In this document: in pieces, positions 16,599-27,007 of the stretch
Position numbering within the stretch: the first letter of the stretch is position 1
Layout: each line of letters starts with the position of its first letter
Source: Streptomyces sp. CoH27
GTDB lineage: Bacteria > Actinomycetota > Actinomycetes > Streptomycetales > Streptomycetaceae
Length of the DNA: 64,000 bases
Assembly (NCBI RefSeq): GCF_020181035.1
Contig: NZ_JAIQYY010000001.1
Coordinates: forward strand, 95,823 to 159,822
Direction: 5' to 3'
Made by a program: the position numbers and the translations under genes
Notes under the pieces: model-generated
Told to the model about the DNA's origin: nothing
The model's input: only the letters and a program-made list of their open reading frames with translations
The model's database searches: none

Positions 16599-17057
16599 AT
16601 GAACGTCTCCGAGTTGATGACCGCTCCGCCGGTGTGCGTGACACCGGACGTCTCCCTGGCCGAGGCGACCCGGTGCATGACCGAGTACGCCGTCGGCTCC
16701 GTCCTCGTGACCGAGGACGGAGTACTGCGCGGCATCGTCACCGACCGCGACCTCGCCCTGCGCGGCCTCGGCGGCGGCCTGCAGCCGACGGCACGGGTGG
16801 ACACGGTGATGTCGGCGAAGGCGGTCACGGTCGAGGCCGACGACGACCTCCAGGCGGCCTACCGGGCGTTCCGCCGCTCGGGCGTCCGCCGGCTGCCGGT
16901 CCTCGACGCGGGCCGGGTGGTGGGCGTGCTGACCATCGACGACCTGCTCCTCGACGTCTTCCGACGGCTGGCCGACCTGCTGGGCCCGGTCTCCTGGAGC
17001 GTCCTGCAGGAGCCGCCGGGGCCGCCCGCGCAGCCCCGGTCCCGGTACGGGCCCTGA
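16599..17057 (+). CDS. CBS-pair protein
   Basis: A 152-residue cytoplasmic protein made of two CBS motifs: VSELMTAPPVCVTPDVSLAE with VLRGIVTDRDLALRGL, and VDTVMSAKAVTVEADDDLQA with VVGVLTIDDLLLDVF. Such stand-alone pairs (like mycobacterial Rv2626c, DosR-induced) bind AMP, ATP or related ligands and signal energy state. The ATG is preceded by TAGGAGGAGCC. The stop lies 4 bp from the convergent USP 4 stop, leaving no room for a terminator. Confidence 0.9.
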   Translation: MNVSELMTAPPVCVTPDVSLAEATRCMTEYAVGSVLVTEDGVLRGIVTDRDLALRGLGGGLQPTARVDTVMSAKAVTVEADDDLQAAYRAFRRSGVRRLPVLDAGRVVGVLTIDDLLLDVFRRLADLLGPVSWSVLQEPPGPPAQPRSRYGP

Positions 17058-17061
17058 AACG

Positions 17062-17505
17062 TCACGCCGGCGCGGGGCGCACGATCACGACCGGGCAGCT
17101 CGCGTGCTGCGACACGTTCTGGCTGACCGAGCCGAGCAGGGCCCGGGCGAATCCGCCCCTCCCCCGGCTGCCGACGACGATCACCTCGGCTCCCTCGGCG
17201 GCCCGCAGCAGGACATCGGTGGGGTTGCCGTGCACCACATGGGTGCGGACCGAGCCGGCCACGTCCGTGCCGAGCACGTCGGTCAGTTCCTTCCGCATCG
17301 CCTGCCGGGCCTCGTTCTCGTCGACGTCCATGTCCACGGCGGGCGCCGACCAGCCGTACAGGCCCGGCAGCTCCCACACCGCGACGGCGTCCACGGTGCC
17401 GTCGACGAGGGCGGCGTAGCGCACGGCCCAGCGCAGGGCCTCGTACGAGGACGGCGACCCGTCGACGCCGACCACCACCCGGCGCTCGGAGACATCCCTG
17501 TCCAT
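17062..17505 (-). CDS. Single-domain universal stress protein (USP 4)
   Basis: The only single-domain USP in the window, 147 residues. It opens VVVGVDGSPSSYEALRWAV and has the full ATP-binding loop GSRGRGGFARALLGSVSQN, followed by CPVVIVRPAPA. The ATG at 17505 was chosen for its GAGAGG ribosome site and because it sits just before the first strand; a longer in-frame start at 17610 is unsupported. Single-domain proteins of this kind usually dimerise. No clear palindromic box was found upstream. Confidence 0.9.
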   Translation of the reverse strand: MDRDVSERRVVVGVDGSPSSYEALRWAVRYAALVDGTVDAVAVWELPGLYGWSAPAVDMDVDENEARQAMRKELTDVLGTDVAGSVRTHVVHGNPTDVLLRAAEGAEVIVVGSRGRGGFARALLGSVSQNVSQHASCPVVIVRPAPA

Positions 17506-17945
17506 GCGTGCCACCTCTCGTTCCGTCTGCGCGCACCCGGCCGGTCCGCTCCCCTTCTCCACGCTGCGGGACGCACCACCCCACCGCCAGAGATGAGCAT
17601 CCGGCGGCATGACGACGCCGGCCGCTCATCGACAGCCGTACCGCGCCACCCAGCCGGGCTCCACGCGTTCCCCCTCGCGGGTCCAGGGCGGCATGGCGAC
17701 GGCACCGCGGGCCTCCTGCCATATGGTCGCCGTGGTCCCTCGGCCGTCAGGACGACGTGCGTCGGCGCTCCGGTCCACCGGCCGTTCCAGGGGGCGTTGG
17801 ACCTCTCCGCCCCTGCAGCCGTCGGTTCCGCGCGCCCTCGCACCATGCCGTGCCGGGGAGCGATGCTGGGGTGTGTCGTCGGCCTGCCCGACCACGGCCG
17901 TCGGGCAGCGACCGTCGGATGTCCGGACGTACGGAGGGAGGGACG
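17506..17945. other. 440-bp gap with no recognisable gene
   Basis: Reading frames on both strands are arginine- and proline-rich and look like codon-bias shadows. A minus-strand stretch ending at 17626 (MPPWTREGERVEPGWVARYG) looks somewhat protein-like but was not identified; it may be debris from a lost gene. Confidence 0.4.
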
Positions 17946-18155
17946 ATGAACGAACGCGTGCAGGCCGGGCCTGGAGCCGAGAGCGCCGGCTGCGGTGCCC
18001 TGTTGCCGTCGACGGGGCGGGCACGGCGACGGACCGCGTCGGTGGCCGGCTCGGTCCGCTCACGCGCCGTCGGCGCCGGCGGCGATCGCATGCTGCTGCC
18101 CGACGGCCGATGGCGGCGCGTCGAGACCATCCGCGTGCCCCGTCTGTTCGGCTGA
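17946..18155 (+). CDS. Possible small protein of unknown function
   Basis: A 69-residue frame starting at an ATG preceded by GGAGGGAGGGACG. The first two thirds are low in information (arginine- and serine-rich), but the end, MLLPDGRWRRVETIRVPRLF, looks like genuine protein sequence. It lies head to tail with USP 5, whose stop is 43 bp away. No family was recognised. It could also be a remnant in which only the C-terminus is conserved. Confidence 0.35.
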   Translation: MNERVQAGPGAESAGCGALLPSTGRARRRTASVAGSVRSRAVGAGGDRMLLPDGRWRRVETIRVPRLFG

Positions 18156-18197
18156 GAAGCTGAGAACGGGGAGAGCCGGCGGTCGGCCTCGAAGCGG

Positions 18198-19061
18198 TCA
18201 GTGCCGCTGCGGCACGACGGCGACCGGGCACAGGGCGTGGTGCAGCAGCATGTGACTCACCCGGCCGAGCTGAAGCCCGAGGAGCCCCGTCCTGCGCCGG
18301 ACCCCGATGATCACGAGATCCGCGGCCGCCGACCCGTCGACGAGCACCTTTCCGGCCGGTCCCTCAAGGGTCGTCCGGCGCGTCCGGACGTGGGGATGCT
18401 CGGCGGTCGCGTCTTCGAGCAGGGTGTCGAGCAGTTCGGCGGCACGCTCCTCGTGGGCGTCGCCGGCCGCGGTCCGGGCGCCGCCGTCGTAGGCGGGCCG
18501 GCGCCAGGCACGCACCACGTCCAGGACGCAGCCGCGCGCCTCGGCCTCCCGGAAGGCGAACCGCACCGCCTCCACGCCGGTGTCGGCCTCGCCCAGACCA
18601 AGCAGGATCCGCTCGTGCGTCCCTGCCAGGCCCGCCCGGTCGCCCCGCACCACGACCACCGGGCAGGGTGCGCGGGCCGCGACGGCCAGACCGACCGATC
18701 CGAGCAGCAGCCCCTTGAGCCGGCCGCGGCCCCGGGATCCCGTGACCACGGCGAAGGCATGGTCTCCTTCGCGTACGAGGGCGTCCGCCGCGTCCTGCGG
18801 GAGGATGCCGGTGGTGACCTTCACGTCGGCGTTGCGCCGCGCGGCGCGGTCGGCGGCGGTGGCGACGATGTGCTCCGCGATCATCTGCTCGGAGGGGCGC
18901 TCGTGGCCCGCGGAGGGCAGGCCGCCCTCGTAACGCTCCCAGAGGGAGCCGTACACCAGCCGGAGCGGAAGACCGTGGCGGACGGCCTCGTCCACGGCCC
19001 AGTCGATCGCCTCCAGACAGGAGTCCGAGCCGTCGACGCCCACCACCAGAGGGAGAGTCAT
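18198..19061 (-). CDS. Tandem-domain universal stress protein (USP 5)
   Basis: Two UspA domains in 287 residues. Domain 1 begins TLPLVVGVDGSDSCLEAIDW and contains GSRGRGRLKGLLLGSVGLAV; domain 2 begins HERILLGLGEADTGVEAVRF and ends with VRRRTGLLGLQLGRVSHMLL. It is closest to USP 8 (26074) in wording. The ATG at 19061 was preferred over the GTG at 19070, which lies only 2 bp from the AAAGG ribosome site. It diverges from the acyl-CoA synthetase across a weak palindromic box. Confidence 0.92.
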   Translation of the reverse strand: MTLPLVVGVDGSDSCLEAIDWAVDEAVRHGLPLRLVYGSLWERYEGGLPSAGHERPSEQMIAEHIVATAADRAARRNADVKVTTGILPQDAADALVREGDHAFAVVTGSRGRGRLKGLLLGSVGLAVAARAPCPVVVVRGDRAGLAGTHERILLGLGEADTGVEAVRFAFREAEARGCVLDVVRAWRRPAYDGGARTAAGDAHEERAAELLDTLLEDATAEHPHVRTRRTTLEGPAGKVLVDGSAAADLVIIGVRRRTGLLGLQLGRVSHMLLHHALCPVAVVPQRH

Positions 19062-19153
19062 GTGGTGCACCGCCTTTCATGGGCCGCCACACGGGGTGAC
19101 CTTCACCGTCGCACCCCGGGGCGGGAGCCGCGAGGGCGTTTCGGCCCGCGTCG

Positions 19154-19169
19154 CAGGTCCTTCGGCCCC
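19154..19169. promoter_or_regulatory. Dormancy-type palindrome, copy 9 (weak)
   Basis: CAGGTCCTTCGGCCCC matches copy 4 at about 10 of 16 positions, mostly in the right half. It lies between the divergent USP 5 (start 19061) and acyl-CoA synthetase (start 19230) genes, 60-95 bp from each, where a site would be expected. Confidence 0.35.
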
Positions 19170-19229
19170 GTGCGGGCACGACGGGGCGGGAGGATGGTCG
19201 TAGCAGGCCCGCGGGAAGGAGAGGCCGGC

Positions 19230-21062
<1,833 letters not shown>

Positions 21063-21258
21063 GCCCCGCCCACGCCCCGCCGGCCGGCCGAACCGCCGGG
21101 CCTCGCTGTGCACCTGCGCGACGCCGCCCGCCGCTGCTACGACGGCAACGCGCTCGTCGCCGGCGGGCTCCCGCTCGTGACCACGCCACGGGCCGTACCG
21201 GGGGAGCGCGCTGCCTCACCGCCGTCGGCCGACTGCCGCGGAAGCCGGAGGAGCTCTG
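21063..21258 (+). pseudogene. Degenerate stretch between synthetase and carrier protein
   Basis: Three short frames each hold a plausible protein fragment but none continues: GLAVHLRDAARRCYDGNALV and then PLVTTPRAVPGER in one frame, and CLTAVGRLPRKPEEL followed by a stop at 21257-21259 in another. The pattern fits a gene with start and end kept and the middle lost, as elsewhere in this window. I could not identify the original gene; a 2-oxoacid dehydrogenase subunit is only a guess. Confidence 0.35.
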
Positions 21259-21264
21259 AGCCGC

Positions 21265-21540
21265 ATGACGTACTTGGACGACGCACAGGCCCTGTCCGTG
21301 GTCAAGGAGTCGATCACGCGGATCGCCCCCGACGCCGACTTCGCCTCGGTGGGACCGGACGACCGGCTCCGTGACGTGTTCGACCTGGATTCCCTCGACT
21401 TTCTCAGCCTGGTGGAGGTGCTGTCCGAGCGCACCGGAATCCGTATCGACGAGGCGGACTTTCCGGACCTGGCCACGCTGGCCGGTGCCACGCGCTTCCT
21501 GGTCGACAGGTCGAGGACCGGGGCCGGCCGCAGGCCGTGA
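21265..21540 (+). CDS. Acyl carrier protein
   Basis: A 91-residue acidic carrier protein with the phosphopantetheine attachment motif DLDSLDFLSLVE (Ser near residue 43) and the four-helix pattern of the family. The ATG follows GGAGGAGCTCTGAGCCGC. It lies downstream of the acyl-CoA synthetase, suggesting a two-gene acyl-activation unit, and converges with the broken USP 6 (10-bp gap). The motif lacks the Gly of the usual DSL context (GxDSL), as in several non-fatty-acid carriers. Confidence 0.88.
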   Translation: MTYLDDAQALSVVKESITRIAPDADFASVGPDDRLRDVFDLDSLDFLSLVEVLSERTGIRIDEADFPDLATLAGATRFLVDRSRTGAGRRP

Positions 21541-21550
21541 GCACCCTCGG

Positions 21551-22434
21551 TCAGGCCCGCCCCGTCCCCCGGACGACGGCGACGGGACAGTCCGCGTGGT
21601 GCAGCAAGGCCTGGCTGACCGAGCCGAGCAGCAGCCCGGTGAAGCCGCCCCGGCCGCGGGCACCGGTCACCACCAGCTGGGCCTCGCCACCGGCCGCGAT
21701 CAGGGCCGGGCGGACCCGGGCGCGCACCAGACGCCGCTCCACCCGGACCCCGGGCCGGCGCAGTTGCCACGAGGCCAGGGTCGCGTCGAGCAACCGCTGG
21801 CCCTCCGCGCGGATCCGGTCGATGTCAACCACCAGGTCCAGCGGATTGTCCGGGCCGGCAGCGGCCGGCTCGCTCCAGGTGTTCCACACGTGCAGCGCCA
21901 CCAGGTCCGCGCCGCGCAGCGACGCCTCGGTGAAGGCGAACTCGACGGCCGCCGCGTCGGCCGGTGAACCGTCGACCGCGAGCAGCACGGGCCCGCTGGG
22001 ATCCGCCCGGCCGCGTACCACCAGCACCGGGCAGCGGCCGTAGGCGGCCAGGTGTACGGCGGTCGATCCCAGCAGCAGCCCGCCGAACCCGCCGAGGCCG
22101 CGCTGCCGACCACGAGGAGCGAGGCGGTGCGCGACTCGATCTCCAGCACCGTGAGCGGCTCGCCGAGGGCGACCTCCCGGGTGATCTCCACGTACGGTCC
22201 GGCTTCGCGTGCCCGCCGCTCGGCCGTGGCCAGCGTGCCGTCCACGAGCTCGCGTACTCCCGCCATGGCCGGATTCCACGGCACTCCCCCGGACGGCAAC
22301 GGCAGGGAGGGCCGCCCGAAGGCGTGCACCAGCCGCAGCCCCACGCCCCGCAGCACGGCCTCGTGCGCGGCGACGGCCACCGCGGCCAGGCTGGACGGGG
22401 AGCCGTCCACGCCCACGACGACCGGGGTGCCCAT
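21551..22434 (-). pseudogene. Universal stress protein with one-base frameshift (USP 6)
   Basis: From the ATG at 22434 the frame reads TPVVVGVDGSPSSLAAVAVA to TASLLVVGS; the expected ATP loop then continues in the next frame as RGLGGFGGLLLGSTAVHLAA. The break is near 22106, where GTCGGCAGC is followed by GCGGC and one base is missing. The second domain is complete (LLAVDGSPADAAAVEFAF, GARGRGGFTGLLLGSVSQA). The gene follows the dehydrogenase at 22460 with a 25-bp gap and would be its operon partner. A single-base lesion in GC-rich sequence may be an error; otherwise domain 1 is truncated at its ATP loop. Confidence 0.75.
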
Positions 22435-22459
22435 GGCACACCTCGCGCTTCCGGCGGGT

Positions 22460-23488
22460 TCACTCGCGGTGCAGCACGATCTTGAGGGAACCGGTGGCGG
22501 TGCCGTGCGCGAAGACCTCGTAGGCGTCCTCCATGCGCTCCAGCCCGAAGGTGTGGGTGACCAGCCCGCAGACGGGCAGGCGGCCGGACCTCATCAGCTC
22601 CAGCAGCCGCGGTGTGGAGGATGTGTCCACCTGGCCCATGCTGATCGTCACGTTCTTGCGCCACAGGGACTCAAGGTGCAGCGTCGCCGGTCTGCCGTGC
22701 GTGCCGATGTTGGCGATGTGTCCCCCCGTGCGGACGGCGCGCGTGCACAGCACGAAGCCGTCCGGATCGCCCGACGTCTCGACGACCACGTCGGCGCCCG
22801 GTCCCTCGGCCAGGTCGGCGATCATCCGGCCCGGTGACTCGGCGGCGTCGGCACCGATCCGCAGGGCGGTCTCCAGCCGGGCGTCGGCCAGGTCCACGAC
22901 GATGACGCGGCGGGGCGAGTAAAGTCGCGCGACGACCGCGGTGGCGAGGCCGACGGGACCCGCGCCCACCACGACGACGGTGTCTCCCGGGCACACATGC
23001 CCGTTGCGGACCCCGACCTCGTAGGCGGTCGGGAGGAGTTCGGCAAGCAGGACCGCGTCGTCGAGCGGAAGGCAGCACGGGCGCCGGGTGGTGGAGTGAT
23101 CGGCGAACGGGACCCGCACCAGCTCGGCGTGGGTCCCGTTGATGAGATTCCCCAGGATCCATCCGCCGCCCCCGCGGCACTGCCCGTACCGGGCGTCCCG
23201 GCACTCGCCGCAGTCGCCGCAGGACGAGACGGCGGAGACGATCACCTGGTCGCCGGGGCGCAGGTGATGGACTTCGCCGCCGACCTCCACGACCTCGCCG
23301 ACGGCCTCGTGGCCAAGGACCGTCCCCGGCTTCACCTCGGGGAGGTCGCCCCGCCGGATGTGCAGGTCGGTGCCGCAGACGGTGGTGGCGTCGATGCGTA
23401 CGATCGCGTCGCCGGGCTCCTCGATCACAGGGTCCGGGGCGGTGTCCCAGGAGGCCTGTGACGGGCCGTGATAGACGAGCGCTCGCAC
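22460..23488 (-). CDS. Zinc-dependent alcohol dehydrogenase (MDR family), copy 2
   Basis: A 342-residue paralogue of the dehydrogenase at 5143. Catalytic zinc ligands lie in CGTDLH and GHEAVGE, the structural zinc lobe is CGDCGECRDARYGQC, and the NAD(P) motif is VVGAGPVGLATA. It starts with GTG at 23488, eight bases after GAGGGAG. It is transcribed away from USP 7 and followed by USP 6, mirroring the dehydrogenase-USP pairing of the S. coelicolor osd cluster. The oxidised or reduced substrate is unknown; fermentative NADH reoxidation is a reasonable inference. Confidence 0.92.
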   Translation of the reverse strand: MRALVYHGPSQASWDTAPDPVIEEPGDAIVRIDATTVCGTDLHIRRGDLPEVKPGTVLGHEAVGEVVEVGGEVHHLRPGDQVIVSAVSSCGDCGECRDARYGQCRGGGGWILGNLINGTHAELVRVPFADHSTTRRPCCLPLDDAVLLAELLPTAYEVGVRNGHVCPGDTVVVVGAGPVGLATAVVARLYSPRRVIVVDLADARLETALRIGADAAESPGRMIADLAEGPGADVVVETSGDPDGFVLCTRAVRTGGHIANIGTHGRPATLHLESLWRKNVTISMGQVDTSSTPRLLELMRSGRLPVCGLVTHTFGLERMEDAYEVFAHGTATGSLKIVLHRE

Positions 23489-23734
23489 GGTACTCACTCC
23501 CTCGCTCCCCCACACCTCCACGGTCACCCCCGCCGTACGTCCGGGCAACACGGCCGCCCGTCCGCTGCCGCCCCGCTGTCCGGCGGTTGCGTGGCGGCGG
23601 CCCCCGTCCCGTACCAAGCTGGACATGCCGGCGAACAGTCCGGCCGAGTGGCCGGGCCGCACGTCTCCCGCGGACGGGGGGTGCCGTGCGTGTCCTCCTG
23701 CGCGGGGAAGCCGGCACGAGAGGAGACAGGGGCG

Positions 23735-24553
23735 GTGGCGATTCCCCTGGTGGTGGGCGTCGACGGGTCCGAGGGAAGCCTTGAGGCGGTCGACTGGGCC
23801 GCCGCCGAGGCGGCCCGGCACGGCGTCCCGCTCCGGCTGCTGCACGCGGCGGCCGGTGAGCGTGCGGCGTCCGCGGTGCTCAGCGACGCCTCGGCACGCG
23901 CCAGGAAAGCGGCTCCCTCGGTCCCCTTGTCCGGCGAGGTCGCGCACGCGGACGCGGCTTCCGCCCTGGTCGGCATCGGACGCAACGCCTTCGCGCTGGT
24001 CCTGGGGTCCAGGGGGTTCGGCGGCCTCGACGGCATGCTCCTGGGCTCGGTGAGCCTCGCCGTGGCGGCACGCGCGGACTGCCCGGTCGTCGTGGTGCGG
24101 GGCACCGAGGAGCACCGGGAGGCCCGGTTCGGGAGCGTCGTCGTGGGCGTCAAGGACGGGGAGGGCAGCGGCACGGCCGTGGAGTTCGCGTTCCGCGAGG
24201 CCCGGGTGCGGCGCTGCGGGCTCGTGGCGGTGCACGCCTGGAGCGCGCCATCCGGTGCGTGTACGACACCGCGGGCACCGTCGTGGTTCCTGGACGCCCA
24301 CCGCCGACCGCCGGCCCAGGTGCTCGACGACGCTTTGTGCGACCCCGTGACTCGGTACGACGACGCCGCGGTGAGCCGCCGCCTGATCGAGGAACCGGCG
24401 CGTCCCGCGCTGCTGGAAGCCGCCGCCATGGCGGATCTGCTGGTCGTGGGCGCCCGGCGGCGACTCGGGCATCCGGGTCTGCAGCTGGGTCTCGTCAACC
24501 ACGCGCTGCTTCATCACGCGCCGTGTCCAGTCGCGGTCGTGCCCCAGAGGTGA
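23735..24553 (+). CDS. Tandem-domain universal stress protein (USP 7), shortened first domain
   Basis: A 272-residue two-domain USP. Domain 1 opens IPLVVGVDGSEGSLEAVDWA and has GSRGFGGLDGMLLGSVSLAV, but the segment between the first helix and the loop is about 20 residues shorter than in USP 5 and USP 8. Domain 2 opens GSVVVGVKDGEGSGTAVEFA and ends GARRRLGHPGLQLGLVNHAL. The GTG start at 23735 follows AGGAGACAGG. It diverges from dehydrogenase copy 2. Confidence 0.88.
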   Translation: MAIPLVVGVDGSEGSLEAVDWAAAEAARHGVPLRLLHAAAGERAASAVLSDASARARKAAPSVPLSGEVAHADAASALVGIGRNAFALVLGSRGFGGLDGMLLGSVSLAVAARADCPVVVVRGTEEHREARFGSVVVGVKDGEGSGTAVEFAFREARVRRCGLVAVHAWSAPSGACTTPRAPSWFLDAHRRPPAQVLDDALCDPVTRYDDAAVSRRLIEEPARPALLEAAAMADLLVVGARRRLGHPGLQLGLVNHALLHHAPCPVAVVPQR

Positions 24554-24587
24554 CGCCCGCCGGTGTGGGGCCGGACGTCGCTCCCGC

Positions 24588-24603
24588 CGGGCCCTTCGGC
24601 CCT
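24588..24603. promoter_or_regulatory. Dormancy-type palindrome, copy 10
   Basis: CGGGCCCTTCGGCCCT matches copy 4 at about 11 of 16 positions and keeps both GGGCC and GGCCC halves. It lies in the 24554-24909 gap, upstream of the small ORF at 24680 and the DUF1918-XRE-PPOX gene at 24910. Confidence 0.4.
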
Positions 24604-24679
24604 GTGGCGGAGAACCGCTGCCGGTTGATGGTGAGAGGACCAGGACAGGACACCGGCCCGGAGGCAGGGCAAGGGCGAT

Positions 24680-24784
24680 GTGCCGGAGACCGTCTGCGAA
24701 CGGGTGGCGGATCGTGCCGTGCGGGACCTCGCCCGTCAGCTGCTGCACACGGCCGAACGCGACCTCGACGGCATGACGGCATGA
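24680..24784 (+). CDS. Possible 34-residue small protein
   Basis: A GTG-started frame preceded by a purine-rich AAGGGCGAT. The peptide reads VPETVCERVADRAVRDLARQ followed by LLHTAERDLDGMTA, which would form an amphipathic helix of leucines, arginines and acids. It lies 75 bp behind palindrome copy 10. No known family was recognised; it could be a remnant of a longer gene. Confidence 0.3.
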   Translation: MPETVCERVADRAVRDLARQLLHTAERDLDGMTA

Positions 24785-24909
24785 CGGCTCACGGGCAGGG
24801 CGCCCGCAGGGCACCGGACGGCCCGTCCGAACCCGGAGAAGCGCCGTGCGGCGGCGGGTTCCGCGTGGCAGGTTGGATACAGCATCACTCTGAGGAGAGG
24901 GCGGCGATC

Positions 24910-25842
24910 ATGCGAGCTCACCTCGGCGACCAGCTCGTCATCGAAGGTCCGACGACCGGCGCGGCCCGGCGCGACGGCGAGATCGTCGGACTCCACCACG
25001 AGGACGGAACGCCTCCCTACGACGTGCGCTGGTCGGACACGGACGAAGTCACGCTCGTGTTCCCCGGACCCGATGCCCACGTCCGCCACCTTGAACACCT
25101 TGAACCGCTGGAACAGGGGCAGCCGGTGTCCCGGCCTGAGGCACGGCCGGCGGGCGCGGGCCGGGCGGAGAGGGCACCCACGGCGGCCCGGGCGGCCGAC
25201 CCGGGCGACATCGGCCGACGCGTGGGCGTGGAACGCCGTAGAAGGGGGCTCAGCCGGGAGGAGGCGGCCGCTCGCGCCCGGATGTCGCCCGACTACCTGG
25301 CATATCTGGAGGAACGGCCCGCCGACCCGACCCTGGGAACCCTCATCAGGCTGGCCGACGCCCTGGGCACCACGGTCGCCGCGCTGCGTGGCGGAGGCCT
25401 GGATCTCCCGCCGGGGCGGGGCCACGCGCTGCTGCACCCCCGATTGCGGGATCTCAGCGTGGAGGAGTGCCGCACTCTGCTGTCCACGCACGGCGTGGGG
25501 CGCGTCGCGGTGACGGACTCCGCCGGCCGTCCGGCCGTCGTGCCGGTCAACTACGAGGTCGTCGACGACACCATCGCCTTCCGGACCACGCCCGATTCGG
25601 TGACGGCCGCGGCCGCGGAACGGGAGGTCGCTTTCGAGGTCGACCACGTGGACGAGGCGCTGAGCCAGGGCTGGAGCGTGCTCGCCGTGGGCCCCGCGAG
25701 CGTGGTGACGGACCCCGAGGCCGTGCGCAGGCTCACCCGGCAGGCCCACACCACGCCGTGGGCGGGCGGCCGGCGCGAGATGTGGGTGTCGATCCGGCCC
25801 ACGAGCCTCACGGGCCGCCGGATCACTCCGGCCGACCAGTAG
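24910..25842 (+). CDS. Three-domain protein: DUF1918, XRE-type HTH, PPOX-like flavin domain
   Basis: A 310-residue protein joining three modules. Residues 1-60 form a DUF1918 SH3-like domain (GDQLVIEGPTTGAARRDGEI, VRWSDTDEVTLVFPG). Residues about 98-155 form an XRE helix-turn-helix (RRVGVERRRRGLSREEAAAR, LGTLIRLADALGTTVAALRG). Residues about 175-305 form a PPOX-like split barrel (LLSTHGVGRVAVTDSAGRPA, VPVNYEVVDDTIAFRTTPDS). XRE-PPOX fusions are known in actinobacteria and may act as flavin- or F420-dependent regulators; the extra DUF1918 module is less familiar to me. The ATG follows GAGGAGAGGGCGGCG. It lies between two USP genes in the dormancy cluster. Confidence 0.88.
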   Translation: MRAHLGDQLVIEGPTTGAARRDGEIVGLHHEDGTPPYDVRWSDTDEVTLVFPGPDAHVRHLEHLEPLEQGQPVSRPEARPAGAGRAERAPTAARAADPGDIGRRVGVERRRRGLSREEAAARARMSPDYLAYLEERPADPTLGTLIRLADALGTTVAALRGGGLDLPPGRGHALLHPRLRDLSVEECRTLLSTHGVGRVAVTDSAGRPAVVPVNYEVVDDTIAFRTTPDSVTAAAAEREVAFEVDHVDEALSQGWSVLAVGPASVVTDPEAVRRLTRQAHTTPWAGGRREMWVSIRPTSLTGRRITPADQ

Positions 25843-25971
25843 CCCGGCCTCCTGCTCGACGTCCTCGTCCGGCCGCAGGCGCGCGGACCGTGACAGCGGG
25901 CGTGCTCATCAGCTCCCCGGCCCGGCCGTCGTCTCCGGCATCATCGCAATCCGGCCGGCCGCGCACCGGCG

Positions 25972-25992
25972 CGGCCCCGCCCTCCGGGGCCG
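25972..25992. terminator. Possible hairpin between DUF1918-XRE-PPOX and USP 8
   Basis: Arms CGGCCCC and GGGGCCG around a 7-nt loop, 130 bp after the stop at 25842 and 80 bp before the USP 8 start. It could end the first transcript or lie in the USP 8 leader. The 25843-26073 gap holds nothing else recognisable. Confidence 0.35.
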
Positions 25993-26073
25993 GGCGTGTC
26001 GCGGCGCCGCGCGGCCAGTGCGACGGTATTCAGAGGGGCTCCGGGCAGCCTGGCGGAGAGGACGGTGACGGCG

Positions 26074-26949
26074 ATGGAACTCCCCCTGGTCGTGGGCGTC
26101 GACGGCTCGGACTCCAGTCTGACGGCGGTCGACTGGGCGGTGGACGAGGCGGCACGGCACGGACTCCCCCTGCACCTGGTCCATGCGTCCCTGTGGGAGG
26201 CCTACGAGGGAGCACAGCCCTCCTTCGGCACCGGCCGGCCCGGCGCGGAGGTCATGGCGGAGCACATCGTCGCGTCCGGCGTGGAGCGGGCCCGGTCGCG
26301 CAATCCGGAGGTGAAGGTGTCCGGCAGGGTCATGGCCGAGGACGCCGTGTCCGTGCTGCTGCGTACGGCACCCGATGCGTTCGCACTGGTCACGGGCTCA
26401 CGCGGGCGCGGCGAGATCGCCGGGATGCTGCTCGGGTCGGTCAGCCTCGCGGTGGCCGCTCGCGCCGTCTGTCCGGTCGTCGTGGTCCGGGGCACGGAAC
26501 CCGGCATCGCGGGGGCCCGGCACCGGGTCGTGGTAGGGGTCGGGGACCCGACGGGGGCCGAGGGCGCCGTCCGGTTCGCCGTCCGCGAGGCCGAGGTACG
26601 CGGCTGTGCCCTGACGGCCGTACGGGCCTGGCGCAACCCCGCACAGGAGCCCGTGGACCACATGCTCATCGCGGACGACGCCGCACGGCTGCGCGAGGAG
26701 CGTGCCGCGACCGCCCTCGCGGACGCCCTGCGCGCTTCCGTACGGGCGCATCCCGGGGTGGATGTCCGCAGCCTGGCCGTCGAAGGGCCGGCGCATCGCG
26801 TCCTGCTGGAGGCATCGGCCGAGGCCGACCTGATCGTCGTCGGCGCGAAGCGCCGGCACGGTCGCTTCGGGCTGCAGCTCGGCAGGGTCGCCCACGCCCT
26901 GCTGCACCACTCCGCATGCCCGGTCGTCGTGGTTCCGCAGCCGGTCTGA
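26074..26949 (+). CDS. Tandem-domain universal stress protein (USP 8)
   Basis: Two UspA domains in 291 residues. Domain 1 begins LPLVVGVDGSDSSLTAVDWA and has GSRGRGEIAGMLLGSVSLAV; domain 2 begins HRVVVGVGDPTGAEGAVRFA and ends AKRRHGRFGLQLGRVAHALL. It is the plus-strand counterpart of USP 5. The ATG follows GGAGAGGACGG. The truncated glycosidase gene starts 58 bp downstream on the same strand. Confidence 0.93.
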   Translation: MELPLVVGVDGSDSSLTAVDWAVDEAARHGLPLHLVHASLWEAYEGAQPSFGTGRPGAEVMAEHIVASGVERARSRNPEVKVSGRVMAEDAVSVLLRTAPDAFALVTGSRGRGEIAGMLLGSVSLAVAARAVCPVVVVRGTEPGIAGARHRVVVGVGDPTGAEGAVRFAVREAEVRGCALTAVRAWRNPAQEPVDHMLIADDAARLREERAATALADALRASVRAHPGVDVRSLAVEGPAHRVLLEASAEADLIVVGAKRRHGRFGLQLGRVAHALLHHSACPVVVVPQPV

Positions 26950-27007
26950 GGCCCGCCGGATCCATCCGGGCCATGCACGGTCCTGTGTGAGCGAGAGGGG
27001 CGGGCGG

